Shown one piece after another: positions 26,184 to 34,970 of a DNA stretch of 64,000 nt (position 1 is its first letter; the number at the start of each line of letters is the position of its first letter). A model generated the notes under the pieces. It did no database searches, was not told the origin of the DNA, and worked only from the letters and a program-made list of their open reading frames with translations. This stretch comes from Sphingomonas sp. UNC305MFCol5.2 (GTDB taxonomy: Bacteria; Pseudomonadota; Alphaproteobacteria; Sphingomonadales; Sphingomonadaceae), in the NCBI RefSeq assembly GCF_000712135.1, contig NZ_JOOE01000003.1, forward strand, positions 558,001-622,000. Reading direction: 5' to 3'. The position numbers and the translations under genes were made by a program.

Positions 26184-26606
26184 ATGCGTCTGGTCACAGC
26201 CACTGCCCTATTATGCGCCGTTGCCATGCCCGCCGCCGCGCAATCGCGTGCCGACGCCGAAGCCGTGCGCCGGCTCAACGATCCGATGGTGCAGGAAGGC
26301 GTCGCGATGGCGATGAGCGCGCTGGCGGGTATCGTGCTCGACACCAGGGTCGGGCCGCTGGCGCGCTATGCCGATCCGGACGAGGATATCCGGCCGTCGG
26401 ATACGCTGCGCGACGTCGAACGCCGCAGGGACCCACATTTCGAAGCCAAGCTCCACGACCGGACGCGCCGCGCGGTCGGCACCGTGGGTGCAGTGTCCGG
26501 TGACGCGCTGGCGATGAGCGGCGAACTGGCGCGCACCGCCGACCGGCTCCGCGCTGCGCTGGCGCCGCTCGCGAGCATGGCCCAGGCCTATAGCGACGAT
26601 AATTGA
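26184..26606 (+). CDS. Hypothetical exported protein
   Basis: 140 residues starting MRLVTATALLCAVAMPAAAQ, a good signal peptide; GGGAGAA precedes this ATG, so it is preferred to one 45 bases upstream. The mature part is Ala/Arg-rich and helical, with a DTRVGPLARYADPDEDIRPS stretch and a C-terminal Ala-Leu-rich helix. No cysteine in the mature part and no known domain seen. Small proteins of this type are common in sphingomonads; function unknown. Confidence 0.65.
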   Translation: MRLVTATALLCAVAMPAAAQSRADAEAVRRLNDPMVQEGVAMAMSALAGIVLDTRVGPLARYADPDEDIRPSDTLRDVERRRDPHFEAKLHDRTRRAVGTVGAVSGDALAMSGELARTADRLRAALAPLASMAQAYSDDN

Positions 26607-26651
26607 CGCATCCGCTGGACGCGCCGCGCGTCCTCGCTAGATACGAGTTGC

Positions 26652-27323
26652 ATGTGGCAACTCCTGCAATTCCCGCTTTGTCCGTTTTCCCGGAAAGTTC
26701 GCCTGCTGCTGGGCGAGAAGGGCGTCGGCTATGAGCCGGTGCGCGAATCCCCCTGGCTGCGGCGCGACGAGTTCCTCGACCTGAATCCGACGGGCCAGGT
26801 GCCGGTGATGGTGGATACCGAACGCGGCGTAACGCTGATCGATTCGACCGTGATCTGCGAGTTCTTCGAGGAGACGGTCAGCAAGAACGCGATGATCAGC
26901 GGCACGGCCACCGATCGCGCGGAGATCCGCCGGCTGGTGATCTGGTTCGACGACCATTTCTACGGCGACATCACCGCGCCCCTGCTCCACGAGCGGATGA
27001 TCAAGCGCGTGGTCCATAAAACCGCCCCCGACGCCAGGGCGCTGCGCGAGGCGATGAAGGCGGCGGTCGCCCACCTCGACTATATCGATTATTTGCTCGA
27101 CCACCGCACCTGGCTCGCCGGGCCGACGATGAGCCTCGCCGATCTCGCGGCAGCCGCGCAGATCTCGATTGCCGATTATCTGGGCGGGATCGACTGGAAG
27201 AGCCACGACCAGGCCAAGCGCTGGTATGTCGGCATGAAGAGCCGCCCGAGCTTCCGGCCGCTGCTGGCGGAGCGGATGGAGGGCATCCCGCCGCCCGCGG
27301 ATTACGAGAAGCTCGACGTCTAG
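26652..27323 (+). CDS. fzlA: GST-fold protein, probable FtsZ-binding protein FzlA
   Basis: 223 residues of glutathione S-transferase fold. The thioredoxin-like N-terminal domain is MWQLLQFPLCPFSRKVRLLL, with NPTGQVPVMVD (cis-Pro) and DSTVICEFFEE; an all-helical C-terminal domain contains the SLADLAAAAQISIADYL N-capping helix motif. The overall sequence, especially the start and the conserved C-terminal SRPSFRPLLAERM, resembles the alphaproteobacterial FzlA proteins that bind FtsZ filaments and are needed for constriction. A plain glutathione transferase is the alternative. Confidence 0.68.
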   Translation: MWQLLQFPLCPFSRKVRLLLGEKGVGYEPVRESPWLRRDEFLDLNPTGQVPVMVDTERGVTLIDSTVICEFFEETVSKNAMISGTATDRAEIRRLVIWFDDHFYGDITAPLLHERMIKRVVHKTAPDARALREAMKAAVAHLDYIDYLLDHRTWLAGPTMSLADLAAAAQISIADYLGGIDWKSHDQAKRWYVGMKSRPSFRPLLAERMEGIPPPADYEKLDV

Positions 27324-27530
27324 GCCGCCTCTCCCATTGCCGGGCATTCGATTTGGAAGGTCTGCTTCTGACGGAAGCGACCCTTCCCTCCACGCAGCCC
27401 AGGTCGGTTCGTCGCAGCGAGCGCTCCAGCCACCCGCTCAACTGACGGCTCGCCTGAGCCTGTTCATCTGTCGGACAGCTTAACCTGAACACGCAGGGCC
27501 GGTGGGGGGCAATTTGAAGGAGGTTGCTCA

Positions 27531-28436
27531 ATGCGTGTCATTTCCAAGAGATCAGGAGTTCGCTTCCTGGTGGCCTTGCTGGCCGCGTCTGCGTCCAGCA
27601 GCGCGATTGCCCAGCAGCAGCCGCAGCAGGAGCCGTCGCAGCAACAGCAGAGCCCGGCCGGTTCCAATATCGTCGTATATGGTGAATCCGCGCCTGCGAT
27701 GACCGAAGGGCCCGAGGTGAAGGGCGTCATCGTCGCGCGCAACGACGACAAAATGAAGGTCAAGACCGCCGACGGCTCCAGCGTGGTCATCGCCGTCAAC
27801 GATTCCACCAAGATCAAGGCCGGAGGCGGCCTGTTCAGCAGCACCAGCAAGCTCGGCGCGGATTCGCTGCTCAACGGGCTGCCGGTTACCGTCAAAACCA
27901 TGCAATCGGGCAGTGACCTGGTGGCGAGCCAGATCAGTCTTCGGAAAAACGACCTCAAGACCGCGTCGATGATCCGCAACGCGACCGATCAGCGCTTCGA
28001 GGAACAGACCGCGGCAACGGAGGCGCTGCGCGGCCGCCTGGGCGATATCGACAAATATAATATCAAGGGCACCACCAACGTGCACTTCGATACCGGCAAG
28101 GCGGAACTGTCCGCACAGGACAAGGCCGAGCTCTGCACGACGGCGACCACGGCCGAGGGAACCGAAAACGCCCTGCTCCTGGTGGTAGGCTACACCGATT
28201 CGACCGGAAGCGACGACGTCAATCAGGAACTCAGCGAGAAACGGGCCAACCGCGTGATCAACTATCTCCAGCAGAAGTGCGGCTGGAAGCCCTATCGCAT
28301 GCTCACGCCGACCGGCATGGCCACGGCGGACCCGCTGGCGAGCAACGACACTGCCGAAGGCAAGGCGCAGAACCGCCGCGTCGCGGTTAATATCCTGGTC
28401 AGCAAGAGCGTCGACGTCGCCGACAACAATATGTGA
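27531..28436 (+). CDS. OmpA-family protein
   Basis: 301 residues. Signal peptide (VRFLVALLAASASSSAIAQ), then a Gln-rich segment, a ~100-residue domain of short strands with KGVIVARNDDKMKVKTADGS, and a C-terminal OmpA domain from about residue 175: NVHFDTGKAELSAQDKAEL, VVGYTDSTGSDDVNQELSEK and AQNRRVAVNI. The OmpA domain binds peptidoglycan non-covalently, while no barrel is visible, so it is probably a periplasmic wall-tethering protein. Two cysteines flank the domain and may form a disulfide. Confidence 0.88.
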   Translation: MRVISKRSGVRFLVALLAASASSSAIAQQQPQQEPSQQQQSPAGSNIVVYGESAPAMTEGPEVKGVIVARNDDKMKVKTADGSSVVIAVNDSTKIKAGGGLFSSTSKLGADSLLNGLPVTVKTMQSGSDLVASQISLRKNDLKTASMIRNATDQRFEEQTAATEALRGRLGDIDKYNIKGTTNVHFDTGKAELSAQDKAELCTTATTAEGTENALLLVVGYTDSTGSDDVNQELSEKRANRVINYLQQKCGWKPYRMLTPTGMATADPLASNDTAEGKAQNRRVAVNILVSKSVDVADNNM

Positions 28437-28501
28437 ACCAGGCCGGGGCGGGCTTTGCCTCCCCCGGCATGTTCGCAAGCGGAACGTTGCAGGGGATCTC
28501 C

Positions 28502-28541
28502 GCATCGGGCCGGGAGTAGCAGTCCGCTCCCGGCCCGATGC
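28502..28541. terminator. 15-bp perfect hairpin between ompA-like gene and fliS
   Basis: GCATCGGGCCGGGAG and CTCCCGGCCCGATGC with a 10-nt loop, placed between two convergent genes. It lacks a T-run on either side, so it could be a transcript-end hairpin or a small palindromic repeat. Confidence 0.55.
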
Positions 28542-28589
28542 CCCTTCTCCTCCCGTCCGGTCCCCGCCGTTCCACGCTACGCACCCCGC

Positions 28590-28988
28590 TCAGGAAGCGC
28601 CGACGCTCGCCCAGGCGCCGCCGATCTCCTCGAGGCTCGCCGCGGCTTCGCGGAACGGCGCGGGATCGGTGCCGATACTGGCCTGCAGCACCTGCTGGCG
28701 AAGCCCGTGATAGAAGGTCGCGAGCGCGCGCGAAACGTCGCCGCCCTTGTCGAAATCGAGCCCGGCCTCGAGCGCGAACAATATGGCGGTCGCGCGCGAT
28801 ACACGCTCGCTCTTGATCTGGCCCTGACGGCCCTCGGCCGCGCAGGCGGCGGCGCGCAGCGCCGCGACGCCTTCTTCATAGAGCAGGCCGACGAGACGGT
28901 GCGGGTTCGCCCCCGTCGTGCGGCCGGTCAGGTCGATCTGGCGATAGGTCGCGGCGGGGTCGGCAAGGGCGGTTGCGTAGCGGGTCAT
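28590..28988 (-). CDS. fliS: Flagellar export chaperone FliS
   Basis: 132 residues with the FliS pattern: an N-terminal YRQIDLTGRTTGANPHRLVG, a LLYEEGVAALRAA helix, then EAGLDFDKGGDVSRALATFY and a late helix. FliS binds the disordered C-terminus of flagellin in the cytoplasm and keeps it from polymerising before export. It lies 4 bases after fliD and is the last gene of the minus-strand fli operon. Confidence 0.9.
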   Translation of the reverse strand: MTRYATALADPAATYRQIDLTGRTTGANPHRLVGLLYEEGVAALRAAACAAEGRQGQIKSERVSRATAILFALEAGLDFDKGGDVSRALATFYHGLRQQVLQASIGTDPAPFREAAASLEEIGGAWASVGAS

Positions 28989-28992
28989 CGCG

Positions 28993-30423
28993 TCAATTGT
29001 CCGAATTCCACGCCTTGATCTGCTGCTCGAGGAAGCTCTGCGTCGACTTGTACGCCGCGACCTTCGAATCCATCGCCGCGAACTGCTGGGTCATCCGCGC
29101 GCGCATGGTCTCCGCGGCGGCGAGCGCGTCCGCTTTGTCGTCGGCGACATCCTCTTGCGCGTCGTCGTAAAGCGCCAGGCTGGCGGCGAGACCCGTTGGC
29201 CGGCCGAAGCGCGGGTCCGAAGCCTTGCCGATAGCGGTTTCGGCGATCTTGGAGAGCGCCGTGGTGAGGCCCGCACCGCCGGCGAACATCGCCTCGAGCT
29301 GATCGGGCCAGCTGCTCAACACCTTGGAGAGCCGCGTCGCATCGACGCGCAGCGTGCCGTCGCGCTGCGTCGCGACGCCGATGTCCGCGAGCTTGCCCGG
29401 GATTTCGTCGGTGGCGTCGGGCAGCAGGACGGTGAGCGACAGGCCCTTGAGCTGGCGCAGCAACTCCTTCGCCGCCGGATCGCCACGCAGCTCGCCCGAA
29501 ATCGGGTCCACCGCCGCCTTCACCATCTTGTATATCTGGTTGTAGGTCTCGACGAAATTGGCGACCGCTTCCCCCAGCTCGGTGGTGGGCCGCGTCGCGC
29601 CGATCGCTACCTTTGTGCCCACCGACGCCGCGACGAGATCGAGACGCACGCCCGGGATCAGATTCGAGATGTTGTTGGTCGGATACGTGACGTCGACGCC
29701 GTCGAGCGAGACAAGCGCATTCTGGGCGGTTGCGTTGATCGTCGAGCCGCTTGCGTTCCGCCCGATATCGAGGCTGGCCAGATCGCCGCTGCCCGAGAGC
29801 TCGAACGCCTGCGAGGCACCGGTGGCGCTCTTGACCACCAGCCGCGCGCCGTTGCCGTCGGTGATCACCGAGGCGGTCACCCCGGGTTTGACGGCGTTGA
29901 TGGCATCGGCCACGCCCTGAAGCGTGTCGTGCGCGGCATCGATCGTGATCGTGATCGGGCTGCTCGTTCCCGCAGTGAAATCGGTCATAGCGCCGTCGGC
30001 CACGGTGGCGGTGCCGAAAGTGAGGGTCAGCGTGCCGGTACCGATCACGCTCGACGCCCCATCGGCGAAGGCGGCGGTGCTGGCGACCTGACCCTGGGCG
30101 AGCTGACGGACCTCGAGACTGGCGTTCAAACCCGCCAGCGTGGCGCCGGGAAGCCGCGTCGTCCTGACGATGCCGGTATTCGCGCTGGTCGGCTGGGTGG
30201 CGAGCGTACCGCCCGAAGTGAGCTGCGACAGCGCATTCGCGAAATCGCTGATGCCGCTCCTGACCTCGCTGACCTTCGAGATCTGCGCGGTCAGCTTCTC
30301 GCCTTTTGCCGTCAACGCGGCGTTCTTGTTGGCAAAGGAGGCGTCGACGAGCTGGCCGACCAGCGACGTGATGTCGATGCCCGATCCGGTTCCCAGAGTC
30401 TTCGCAATCGATTCGATGGCCAT
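28993..30423 (-). CDS. fliD: Flagellar filament cap protein FliD
   Basis: 476 residues. The N-terminus (GTGSGIDITSLVGQLVDASF) is the FliD_N signature, and the C-terminal half has the FliD_C features (VETYNQIYKMVKAAVDPISG, then a coiled-coil end QQFAAMDSKVAAYKSTQSFL). FliD forms the cap at the filament tip under which flagellin folds. Read directly before fliS. The 43-bp gap to flhB upstream has no clear promoter. Confidence 0.95.
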   Translation of the reverse strand: MAIESIAKTLGTGSGIDITSLVGQLVDASFANKNAALTAKGEKLTAQISKVSEVRSGISDFANALSQLTSGGTLATQPTSANTGIVRTTRLPGATLAGLNASLEVRQLAQGQVASTAAFADGASSVIGTGTLTLTFGTATVADGAMTDFTAGTSSPITITIDAAHDTLQGVADAINAVKPGVTASVITDGNGARLVVKSATGASQAFELSGSGDLASLDIGRNASGSTINATAQNALVSLDGVDVTYPTNNISNLIPGVRLDLVAASVGTKVAIGATRPTTELGEAVANFVETYNQIYKMVKAAVDPISGELRGDPAAKELLRQLKGLSLTVLLPDATDEIPGKLADIGVATQRDGTLRVDATRLSKVLSSWPDQLEAMFAGGAGLTTALSKIAETAIGKASDPRFGRPTGLAASLALYDDAQEDVADDKADALAAAETMRARMTQQFAAMDSKVAAYKSTQSFLEQQIKAWNSDN

Positions 30424-30466
30424 CGCTTTTCCCCTGTCTTGTTAAGCGACCGCGCAGGCGCGCGCT

Positions 30467-31603
30467 TTAGGCCGGACGTTCGATTTTCTGGCCGTTCTCG
30501 TCGAACAATGCCCCGGCCGGCACGGTCACCGGCGGCTGGCCGCCGCCTGCCCGCTGGTTGACGCCGAATACGAAGGCGAGGACCGTGGCGATGGCGAGAT
30601 ACAGGTCGTCGCGGACCTCCTGCCCTTCGCGGCTGGTGTAATAGACGGCGCGGGCGAGCTGCGGATATTCGAGCACCGGCACCTGGAATTCACCGGCGAG
30701 CTCGCGGATCGCGAGCGCGGTCTGGCCGCGGCCTTTGGCGACGACGACCGGCACCTGGTCCTTGCCGGAAGCATAGCGCAGCGCGACGGCGAAATGCGTC
30801 GGGTTGGTGAGCACGACATGCGCGGTGGCGACGGTCTTGCGATAGCCGCCCTTGAGGATCTCGCGCTGACGCTGGCGTTGCGCGGCCTTCAACTCGGGCG
30901 AGCCCTCGGTTTCCTTATGCTCTTCCCTGACCTCCTGCTTGGTCATGCGGAGCTGGCGGAAGTGGCGGATCATCTGGATCGGCACGTCCACGCCGGCGAT
31001 GATCAGCAAGCCGGCGGCCATGACGAACATCAAGGTGAGGAACTGGCCGCCGAGCGATCCGATCGCACCGTGCAGATCCGCGGAGACGAGCCCCAGCGAC
31101 TGATGGGTGATCGATCGCAGCATCCACGCCCCCATGGCGCCGAGCAGCGTGACCTTGAGCAGCGACTTGCCGAGCTCGATCCAGCCGGTAGGGCCGAACA
31201 TGCGCTTGAGGCCCGACGCCGGGTTGATCCGCGAGCCCTTGGGCGCGAAGAGCTTGTTGTTCCAGCCGATCGAGCCGAGCCCCGCCTGGCTCAGGATCGC
31301 CGCGGCAACGGTGAGCACGAACAGCCCGGCCAGCGAGGGCGCGAGCTTCCATCCCGCCGACATCAGCGGCCGCAACGGCTCGAAATTCTCGACGTCGCCG
31401 CGCCCGAACGAGAGGCAGGCGCGCATCACTTCCTTGCACGCGCCGATCAGCGACGGGCCGAGCAACGCCATCCATGTGCAGCCGACCAGAATCACGATCG
31501 CAGTGCCGAAATCCTTCGATTTGAGAAGCTGGCCTTCCTCCGTCGCCTTGCGTTTGCGCCTGGCTGTCGGGGCTTCCGTCTTCTCGCCGAAGCTCTCCGA
31601 CAT
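30467..31603 (-). CDS. flhB: Flagellar export apparatus protein FlhB
   Basis: 378 residues. It starts MSESFGEKTEAPTARRKRKA, has four membrane helices between about residues 33 and 215, and a cytoplasmic domain with the auto-cleavage motif N267-P268-T269-H270, followed by FAVALRYASGKDQVPVVVAK. FlhB self-cleaves there and switches export from hook to filament proteins when FliK signals. The start overlaps the fliR stop (ATGA). The C-terminal tail is extended and ends NGQKIERPA. Confidence 0.96.
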   Translation of the reverse strand: MSESFGEKTEAPTARRKRKATEEGQLLKSKDFGTAIVILVGCTWMALLGPSLIGACKEVMRACLSFGRGDVENFEPLRPLMSAGWKLAPSLAGLFVLTVAAAILSQAGLGSIGWNNKLFAPKGSRINPASGLKRMFGPTGWIELGKSLLKVTLLGAMGAWMLRSITHQSLGLVSADLHGAIGSLGGQFLTLMFVMAAGLLIIAGVDVPIQMIRHFRQLRMTKQEVREEHKETEGSPELKAAQRQRQREILKGGYRKTVATAHVVLTNPTHFAVALRYASGKDQVPVVVAKGRGQTALAIRELAGEFQVPVLEYPQLARAVYYTSREGQEVRDDLYLAIATVLAFVFGVNQRAGGGQPPVTVPAGALFDENGQKIERPA

Positions 31604-32373
31604 CAGCCGAGCACCAGCCGGGGCGCGGCGTCGAGCGCTTCGCGGATGATGACGAGGAGGTAATCGCCCATCGCCGGAAGCGCGAGCAAGATCGCGACCA
31701 CGCCCATCGCGAGGCTGGCGGGCAGGCCGACCGCGAACAGATTGAGCGCGGGCGCGGCGCGGCTGAGCATGCCGACGACGACGTTGAGGCAGAGCAGCAG
31801 GAACCCGACGGGAAGCGCAAGCAGCAGTCCCGCGAGGAAGGCATAGCCACCGAACAGGGCGATGCTCAGCAGCCGTTCGGGCGCAATCCACGCGCCGGGA
31901 GGCATCGCCTCATAGCTGCGCACGACGAGATCGACGAGGACGAGGTGGCCGTCCACCGCGAGGAACAGGAGGGTGAGCAGCAGCGACAGGAACTGGCCGA
32001 GCGCCGGAGTCGAATGCCCGCTGGTCGGGTCGACCGCATTGGCGAAGCCCAGTCCCATCGACATGCCGATGACTTCGCTGGCGATCAGCGGCGCCGAAAA
32101 GGCGATCTGGAGGACGAAGCCGAGAGCGAGACCGATCAAGGCCTCTGCGGCGACGGCGAGCATCGTGGTGAGCGAGAAGATCTCGGCCGGGGGAGTGATA
32201 TGGGTGGTGTTGATGACCAGCACCCCGATCGCGCCGGTAAGCGCGATGCGTGCCGGGAGCGGTATCGCGATGGCGCTGAACACCGGCGCCGCGACGAACG
32301 CCGCGCCGATCCGCACCATCGCGAACAGCAGGGCCCAGAGTTGCGGCTCGATCGAGAGGCCGAAGCCCATCAT
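31603..32373 (-). CDS. fliR: Flagellar export apparatus protein FliR
   Basis: 256-residue integral membrane protein with about six hydrophobic helices, starting MMGFGLSIEPQLWALLFAMV and ending in RLVLG. The FliR pattern VRIGAAFVAAPVFS, then PLPARIALTGAIGVL and a GFANAVDPTSGHSTPALGQF block are present. It builds the export gate with FliP and FliQ. Three bases separate it from fliQ and its stop overlaps flhB. Confidence 0.94.
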   Translation of the reverse strand: MMGFGLSIEPQLWALLFAMVRIGAAFVAAPVFSAIAIPLPARIALTGAIGVLVINTTHITPPAEIFSLTTMLAVAAEALIGLALGFVLQIAFSAPLIASEVIGMSMGLGFANAVDPTSGHSTPALGQFLSLLLTLLFLAVDGHLVLVDLVVRSYEAMPPGAWIAPERLLSIALFGGYAFLAGLLLALPVGFLLLCLNVVVGMLSRAAPALNLFAVGLPASLAMGVVAILLALPAMGDYLLVIIREALDAAPRLVLG

Positions 32374-32376
32374 CGC

Positions 32377-32646
32377 TTATTTCACCAGATCCGGGATGCG
32401 CTCGAAGATGCTCGTGGTGAAGTCCCCGAGCAGCCCCATGATCATGCCGCCGAAGATCACGAGGCTCACCGCCACGACGATCAGCTTGGGAACGAAGGTG
32501 AGCGTCTGTTCCTGGATCGAAGTCGCCGCCTGGACCATGCCGAGGATCAGTCCCGACAGCAGAGCCGGCACCAGGATCGGCGCCGAGGCGAGCGCGAGGA
32601 TCCACATCGCCTCGCGCGCGACGGTGAGAAAGTAATCGGCGTCCAT
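32377..32646 (-). CDS. fliQ: Flagellar export apparatus protein FliQ
   Basis: 89 residues with two membrane helices (MWILALASAPILVPALLSG and LIVVAVSLVIFGGMIMGLL) joined by ATSIQEQTLTFVPK, the invariant FliQ loop. Part of the FliP5FliQ4FliR1 export gate. Two bases separate it from fliP, three from fliR. Confidence 0.95.
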   Translation of the reverse strand: MDADYFLTVAREAMWILALASAPILVPALLSGLILGMVQAATSIQEQTLTFVPKLIVVAVSLVIFGGMIMGLLGDFTTSIFERIPDLVK

Positions 32647-32648
32647 TT

Positions 32649-33470
32649 CTAGGTCCCGAAGCTCGCGGCGAGGCTGCCCATCGTCAGCGCCCAGCCGTCG
32701 ACCAGCACGAACAGCAGCAGCTTGAACGGCAGCGAGATGATCGTCGGCGACATCATCATCATGCCGAGGCTCATCAGCACGGTGGCGACGACGAGATCGA
32801 TGACGATGAAAGGGAGGAAGATCAGGAAGCCGATCTGGAACGCAGTCTTCAACTCGCTGGTGACGAAAGCCGGGAGCAGCACCGAGAAGGGCACGTCCGA
32901 CGGATTGGCATAGGGGCCACTCTTCGCCATATCTGCGAACATCTTCACGTCGCGGTTGCGGGTCTGCCTGATCATGAAGCCATGGAGCGCATCGCCGGTA
33001 CCGGCGATCATCTGCGTCGCGCTGATCTCGCCGCGGGCATAAGGCTGGATCGCAGTCGTGTTGGCCTGATTGATAACCGGCGCCATCACGAAGAAGCTGA
33101 GGAACAGCGAGAGGCCGATCAGCACCTGATTGGGCGGAGTCTGCTGGAGGCCCAGCGCCTGACGCAGCACAGACAGCACGATGATGATCCGAGTGAAACT
33201 GGTCATCATCAGCAATATGCCCGGCAGCACCGTGAGCAGGCCCATGATGATGAGGACCTGGAGCGACAGGCTGAGCGGCGCATCGCCGCCGCCGAGATCG
33301 CCCAATGCGCGGTCTACCGCATCACCGACGCCGGGCGTGGGAACAGGCGCCGGCGCCGGTACGCCCTGGGCGAATGCCGGCGCAGTGAAGAGAATGAAGA
33401 AGGCGAGCAGCCCGACGAACAGCGCCGCGCGCCCGCCCACCGAGCGGGGAGCCGAAAGCCGTGCCAGCAT
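32649..33470 (-). CDS. fliP: Flagellar export apparatus protein FliP
   Basis: 273 residues beginning MLARLSAPRSVGGRAALFVG with a cleavable signal-like helix (LLAFFILFTAPAFA), unusual among gate proteins but typical of FliP. Then come MTSFTRIIIVLSVLRQALG, PPNQVLIGLSLFLSFFVMAP and a C-terminal MMMMSPTIISLPFKLLLFVL segment. The ATG overlaps the fliO stop as ATGA; in-frame codons further upstream lie inside fliO. Core of the export gate. Confidence 0.96.
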   Translation of the reverse strand: MLARLSAPRSVGGRAALFVGLLAFFILFTAPAFAQGVPAPAPVPTPGVGDAVDRALGDLGGGDAPLSLSLQVLIIMGLLTVLPGILLMMTSFTRIIIVLSVLRQALGLQQTPPNQVLIGLSLFLSFFVMAPVINQANTTAIQPYARGEISATQMIAGTGDALHGFMIRQTRNRDVKMFADMAKSGPYANPSDVPFSVLLPAFVTSELKTAFQIGFLIFLPFIVIDLVVATVLMSLGMMMMSPTIISLPFKLLLFVLVDGWALTMGSLAASFGT

Positions 33471-33724
33471 CAGCTTGCCGCCTTGTCGACCAAAGTGACG
33501 CCGCTGCGGCTGACCGAGACGAGCAGTTTTTGCCCCTCGAACTCGACCACCGCGAGGCGGAGGCCGGGTGCGAGCATCATGGTTTCCTTGACCTGGACCA
33601 TCCGCGTGCCCTGATTCTTCGGCAGCCGCGCCTCGAGCTTGCGCCACGCATAGAGGCAGCCGATCAGCAGGCCGCAAACGAGCGGCAGCAGGATCACCAG
33701 CTTGAGGATATACGACCACATCAT
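33470..33724 (-). CDS. fliO: Flagellar biosynthesis protein FliO
   Basis: 84 residues: one N-terminal helix (YILKLVILLPLVCGLLIGCL) and a cytoplasmic domain with MVQVKETMMLAPGLRLAVVE and LVSVSRSGVTLVDK, the FliO/MopB pattern. Shorter than enterobacterial FliO. It helps FliP assemble. The start overlaps the 3' end of fliN by 4 bases, and its stop overlaps fliP. Confidence 0.88.
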   Translation of the reverse strand: MMWSYILKLVILLPLVCGLLIGCLYAWRKLEARLPKNQGTRMVQVKETMMLAPGLRLAVVEFEGQKLLVSVSRSGVTLVDKAAS

Positions 33725-34020
33725 GCGCGCGCGGTCCGCTTCTCCGGGCTGACCAATTCGGTCATCCGCACGCCGAACTTCTCGCCGACGGTGACGACTT
33801 CGCCGCGGCCGATCAGCGTCCCGTTGACGAAGATGTCGAGCAATTCGTTGGCGTCGCGATCGAGCTCGATCACGCTCTCCTCGCCCAACGCGAGGAGGTC
33901 GCGCAGGGATAGGGATGTCGAACCGATCTCGACGGTCAGCTTGACGTCGACGTCCTGGAGGAGCCGGAAATTGGCGGCCACCGAAGTATCGACGGGGAAT
34001 CCCCCGGCCATGTCGTTCAT
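33721..34020 (-). CDS. fliN: Flagellar motor switch protein FliN
   Basis: 99 residues, starting MNDMAGGFPVDTSVAANFRL and consisting mainly of a SpoA domain: DVDVKLTVEIGSTSLSLRDL, LGEESVIELDRDANELLDIF and VNGTLIGRGEVVTVGEKFGV. FliN forms the base of the C-ring. The start overlaps the fliM stop; a longer in-frame reading would sit wholly within fliM. Confidence 0.95.
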   Translation of the reverse strand: MNDMAGGFPVDTSVAANFRLLQDVDVKLTVEIGSTSLSLRDLLALGEESVIELDRDANELLDIFVNGTLIGRGEVVTVGEKFGVRMTELVSPEKRTARA

Positions 34021-34964
34021 CGGAAATCCTCTTCGCTGAGCGGTTCGAGTTGGGTGAGCCGGACCGCGGCGCGGCCGTTGGCGGTGCCGACGAGGCCGGT
34101 GCCCAGGCGGCGCGACGCCACCATCACCGGAACCTCGGCGCCGAAATCGATCGGGATCACGTCGCCGGCCTGCAGTTCGAGCAGGCGGCCGAGCGAGACC
34201 ATGGGCTCGGCAAGCACCGAGCGGATCGGGAATTTGACTCCCATGACCGCGCGGGTGAGGCCGCTGCGCCATTCGGGCTCGACTTCGGTGGGCACGCCAT
34301 GCACCTTGACCGCGAGCGCGGCGCCGTGCGGCTTGAGCGCCGCCACCGGATAAAGCACGTCGACAAAGGCGGGCTTGCGATCGCCGAGCGCAATGCCGAA
34401 GCGCGTGACGATCATGGGATCGTCGCCGGCGAATTCGGGAAGCGCGGCGAGGTTGCCGCCTTCCACCGCGCGGAAGGCGACGCGAGTCAGCGGCTCCCAG
34501 GCGGCTTCGAGCGGAATGGCGATCGCGGCGGCGAGGCGCAACGCCAGCGTCTCCCCGGCAGGGGTGAACTCAGCGGGCAGCGGATTGGGCGCCTCGCCAT
34601 CGCCGCCGAAGAATGCGTCGAGCATCTCGAACAATTGCTTCGCATCGATCGCCAAGTGTACGTGCGCGCGCGAATTGCCCATCGCCAGCGGTTGCCACGC
34701 CGTGAGGCCGTGACCGCGCTCGGTGCGATAGTCCGCCCAGCGCTGCACGGCGAGCGGCTCGGCCCAGGTCCGCAGATCGGCGCGGCAGATCCCGTCGAAC
34801 ACGGGCTTCAACGCCTTTGCCAGCCGCGCGCAGAGGTGCTGCAGCGTGACGAGATCGCCGAACGGATTGAGATTCGCCGTGCCCAGCGCCGGCGCGTGCT
34901 CCGCGCTGGCCCGGGGCCGTTCCCGCCGTTCGGCCATGCCGATGTCTGAAGGGGCGTTAACCAT
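34017..34964 (-). CDS. fliM: Flagellar motor switch protein FliM (divergent N-terminus)
   Basis: 315 residues. The middle (about 45-225) is the CheC-like FliM core and the C-terminus a SpoA domain (VLAEPMVSLGRLLELQAGDV, then IPIDFGAEVPVMVASRR). The N-terminal 30 residues read MVNAPSDIGMAERRERPRAS and lack the LSQxEIDALL peptide by which FliM normally binds phospho-CheY. The GGXG-type motif of the FliG-binding face is not obvious either. Part of the C-ring that sets rotation direction; the changed N-terminus suggests a different switching input. Confidence 0.88.
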   Translation of the reverse strand: MVNAPSDIGMAERRERPRASAEHAPALGTANLNPFGDLVTLQHLCARLAKALKPVFDGICRADLRTWAEPLAVQRWADYRTERGHGLTAWQPLAMGNSRAHVHLAIDAKQLFEMLDAFFGGDGEAPNPLPAEFTPAGETLALRLAAAIAIPLEAAWEPLTRVAFRAVEGGNLAALPEFAGDDPMIVTRFGIALGDRKPAFVDVLYPVAALKPHGAALAVKVHGVPTEVEPEWRSGLTRAVMGVKFPIRSVLAEPMVSLGRLLELQAGDVIPIDFGAEVPVMVASRRLGTGLVGTANGRAAVRLTQLEPLSEEDFR

Positions 34965-34970
34965 GCCCGT

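Noticed and set aside
31604..31891. N-terminal extension of FlhB by 96 residues
   Set aside because: The extra codons lie inside fliR and are Arg/Pro-rich; the FlhB start MSESFGEKTEAP is marked by an ATGA overlap.
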